The notes beneath the pieces are model-generated. The model was not told where the DNA came from. It searched no databases and saw nothing but the letters and a program-made list of their open reading frames with translations. 64,000 nt of DNA, taken from Actinoallomurus sp050942425. Its GTDB lineage: Bacteria; Actinomycetota; Actinomycetes; Streptosporangiales; Streptosporangiaceae. Each line of letters begins with the position of its first letter. The stretch's first letter is position 1. Position numbers and translations under genes: made by a program. Below, one piece after another: positions 61,928 through 64,000 of this stretch. The stretch spans positions 5,332,001 to 5,396,000 of the forward strand of contig NZ_CP192063.1 of NCBI RefSeq assembly GCF_050942425.1. Reading direction: 5' to 3'.

Positions 61928-62457
61928 GGTCCCTCCGGACGGATTCCTTGGACGCGCCGGTCATAATTGACCGCGTCCCCGTTCCGTCAGGACGTTAGGT
62001 GATTCACAAGACAGCGCGAATCGGTCGAATTGTGCAACCCGGGAAGCCGGTGATGGGTAATTTCACCCACGCGCTGCATTGACGCGATCCAGGCCGCGCC
62101 CGCCTTTTTCGCGCACGATGGGACCGATTCGTGGGCGTGGTGCAGGTGCCGAAACGGGTGCGGGGAAATCAGTCTTGCCGTGAGCTGTGCTCGTGTTCGC
62201 GCGAGCCTGCCGGTGGGCCGCCGTCGACCGCTGTCATGAACGCACGGCTCCTGGCCGGCGGCGTCATGGTGGCCGCCGCCGCGCTCCTGCGCGGCTCGCG
62301 GCCTCGACGCGGGTCCTCGGAGTAGAGATAGAGTATACTGATATCGGTAATCCTCGGCCAAAGGCTTCGTGGTCGCGGGTGATCGAACTGGTCTACGTGA
62401 CTCGTCTTTCGTGTGCTAGGCCGATGCACTCAGTGCACCGAATGTGAGGTTGGGTCG
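61928..62457. other. Intergenic region with a possible tiny membrane peptide and promoter
   Basis: A 29-codon frame at 62236-62325 (MNARLLAGGVMVAAAALLRG then a basic tail) could encode a one-helix peptide; support is weak. A TATACT -10 box lies at 62333-62338. TGCAC-TCA-GTGCA (62425-62437) is an inverted repeat 21 bp before the flavoprotein ATG and may be its operator. Confidence 0.4.
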
Positions 62458-63981
62458 ATGATTCAGACCGAAGTGCTCGTGGTCGGCGCGGGTAATGCGG
62501 CGATGTGCGCGGCGCTCGCGGCCAGGGAGGCGGGTGCCGACGTCCTGGTTCTGGAGCGGGCTCCCGAGGCCGAACGCGGTGGCAACACCGCGTACACGGC
62601 GGGTGCCATGCGCACCGTCTACGAGAGTGTGGCCGACCTGCGGGCGTTGATGCCCGACCTCACCGACGACGAGGTCGCGAGCACCGACTTCGGGGTCTAC
62701 GGCGCCGAGACCTTCTACGGCGACATGGAGCGGGTCACCGACTACCGCGCCGATCCCGACCTCGTCGACGTGCTCGTACGGAAGAGCCACGAGACGCTGG
62801 TCTGGCTGGCCGGCAAGGGTGTCCGGTTCGCGCCGGCCTACGGCCGTCAGGCGTTCAAGGTCGACGGGCGGTTCCGGTTCTGGGGCGGGCTGACGGTCGA
62901 GGCGGTCGGCGGCGGGCCCGGCCTGGTCGAGACGGAGCACACGGTCGCCGCCGAAGCCGGCGTCGAGATCCTCTACAACAGCCGCGCCGTCAGCCTGATC
63001 GCCGACGACTCGGGCGTACACGGCGTGATCGCGGTGATCGACGGCGTCACGACCGAGATCAGCGCGCGCGCCGTCGTGTTGGCGACCGGCGGGTTCCAGG
63101 CCGACACCGAGTGGCGAACGCGCTATCTCGGCCCGGGTTGGGATCTCGCCAAGGTCCGCGGCACCCGGTTCGACACGGGGGACGGCCACCGCATGGCGCT
63201 GGAGGCCGGAGCCTCCCCGGCGGGCCACTGGTCGGGTTGCCACGCCGTGGGATGGGATCGCAACGCGCCCGAGTACGGCGATCTCGCGGTCGGCGACGGA
63301 TTCCAGAAGCACAGCTATCCGCTAGGGATCATGGTCAACGCCGACGGGAAGCGGTTCGTCGACGAGGGCGCGGACTTCCGCAACTACACGTACGCCAAGT
63401 ACGGGCGCCGCATCCTCGAACAGCCCCATCAGTTCGCCTGGCAGGTGTTCGACCAGAAGGTGGCGCACCTCCTGCGCGAGGAGTACCGCATCCGCGAGGT
63501 CACGCGGGTGCAGGCGGCGACGCTCGAAGAGCTCGCCCGGCGTCTCGACGGCGTGGACGCCGACGGCTTCCTTGGCGAGGTCGCGGCGTTCAACGCGGCG
63601 GTGCGGACCGATATCGCCTTCGACCCGACCGTGAAGGACGGCCGCGGCACGGTCGGTCTCGCCGTGCCCAAGTCGAACTGGGCCAACCCGCTCACCGACG
63701 GACCGTTCCTGGCGTTCCAGGTGACCTGCGGCGTGACGTTCACGTTCGGTGGCCTCCGCATCACCCCGCAGGCTCAGGTGTGCGGCGCCGAGGGCCCGGT
63801 GCTGCCCGGCCTGTTCGCGTGCGGCGAGATCGTCGGCGGGCTTTTCTACCACAACTACCCGGGCGGCACCGGCCTGACGGCCGGCTCGGTGTTCGGGCGC
63901 ATCGCGGGAACGCGGGCCGCCGCCTACCAGCCCAAAAAGGTATCCCCAAGGTCGAGGGTGACGTCCGCCGCAGTGCGTTGA
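62458..63981 (+). CDS. FAD-dependent tricarballylate dehydrogenase/fumarate-reductase-like flavoprotein
   Basis: The 507-aa flavoprotein starts at ATG 62458 after GAGGTTGGG. It has an N-terminal FAD motif (EVLVVGAGNAAMCAALAARE), ERGGNTAYTAGAMRT, and a C-terminal FAD region (GEIVGGLFYHNYPGGTGLTA). This matches TcuA-type tricarballylate dehydrogenases within the succinate dehydrogenase/fumarate reductase flavoprotein family. There is no heme domain or signal peptide. No tcuB or tcuC partner is in the window, though genes beyond 64000 cannot be seen. Confidence 0.8.
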   Translation: MIQTEVLVVGAGNAAMCAALAAREAGADVLVLERAPEAERGGNTAYTAGAMRTVYESVADLRALMPDLTDDEVASTDFGVYGAETFYGDMERVTDYRADPDLVDVLVRKSHETLVWLAGKGVRFAPAYGRQAFKVDGRFRFWGGLTVEAVGGGPGLVETEHTVAAEAGVEILYNSRAVSLIADDSGVHGVIAVIDGVTTEISARAVVLATGGFQADTEWRTRYLGPGWDLAKVRGTRFDTGDGHRMALEAGASPAGHWSGCHAVGWDRNAPEYGDLAVGDGFQKHSYPLGIMVNADGKRFVDEGADFRNYTYAKYGRRILEQPHQFAWQVFDQKVAHLLREEYRIREVTRVQAATLEELARRLDGVDADGFLGEVAAFNAAVRTDIAFDPTVKDGRGTVGLAVPKSNWANPLTDGPFLAFQVTCGVTFTFGGLRITPQAQVCGAEGPVLPGLFACGEIVGGLFYHNYPGGTGLTAGSVFGRIAGTRAAAYQPKKVSPRSRVTSAAVR

Positions 63982-64000
63982 TCTTCTCCTATTAGAGTAT

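Overview
The window is GC-rich, densely packed actinomycete DNA. Frequent GTG starts, ATGA-type stop/start overlaps, a streptogrisin-like protease, and the mix of IS481/IS5 elements with integrative-element scars point to Actinomycetota. My guess is the Streptosporangiales/Streptomycetales side; the genus cannot be read from this sequence.

Layout. 0-1.4 kb: a zinc alcohol dehydrogenase beside a decayed LysR-like gene. 1.5-6.1 kb: a tight plus-strand cluster of two membrane-anchored MauD/TlpA-like thioredoxins, a 67-aa six-cysteine peptide gene, a MauE-like redox membrane protein, an ABC exporter and an S26 signal peptidase. I read it as a candidate system for making, oxidatively folding, exporting and trimming a disulfide-rich peptide. 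6.1-8.2 kb: mobile debris (IS30-like fragment, an IS5 element, ends of a diverged IS481 relic around a 207-aa gene). 8.3-13.6 kb: a candidate radical-SAM RiPP locus (two small helper genes, SPASM-type radical SAM enzyme, 42-aa peptide, acetyltransferase) divergent from an HTH regulator and a NUDIX hydrolase. 13.7-17.65 kb: two tandem copies of an IS481-type element. 17.9-22.2 kb: a small island bracketed by integrative-element attachment-like scars, holding a protein with three 82-residue repeats.

22.4-28.4 kb: a LacI-controlled sugar ABC importer with a cytoplasmic glycosidase. 28.45-29.99 kb: an IS5-family element with a frameshifted transposase and a passenger acetyltransferase. 30-38.2 kb: a complete respiratory nitrate reductase operon narK-G-H-J-I. 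38.5-40.1 kb: a Tat-exported PHP-type metallohydrolase.

40.3-51.6 kb: an apparently complete aerobic nicotinate catabolic cluster: a three-subunit molybdenum hydroxylase with a CoxG-like helper, then enzymes matching NicC, NicX, NicD, NicF and NicE, an MFS transporter and a MarR regulator. Together they would take nicotinate to fumarate. Three identical 19-bp sites (42133-42151, 51037-51055, 51677-51695) sit in the control regions of nicX-nicE, nicC, and the regulator/permease pair, and probably define the regulon. Divergent from the regulator are an NCS1 permease and an overlapping GH106-like rhamnosidase.

56-64 kb: assorted chromosomal genes (TMEM175-like channel, MocR regulator with divergent MFS transporter, MarR/DUF998 pair, secreted S1 protease, TcuA-like flavoprotein). 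All family assignments come from reading the translated sequence; no database search was run.
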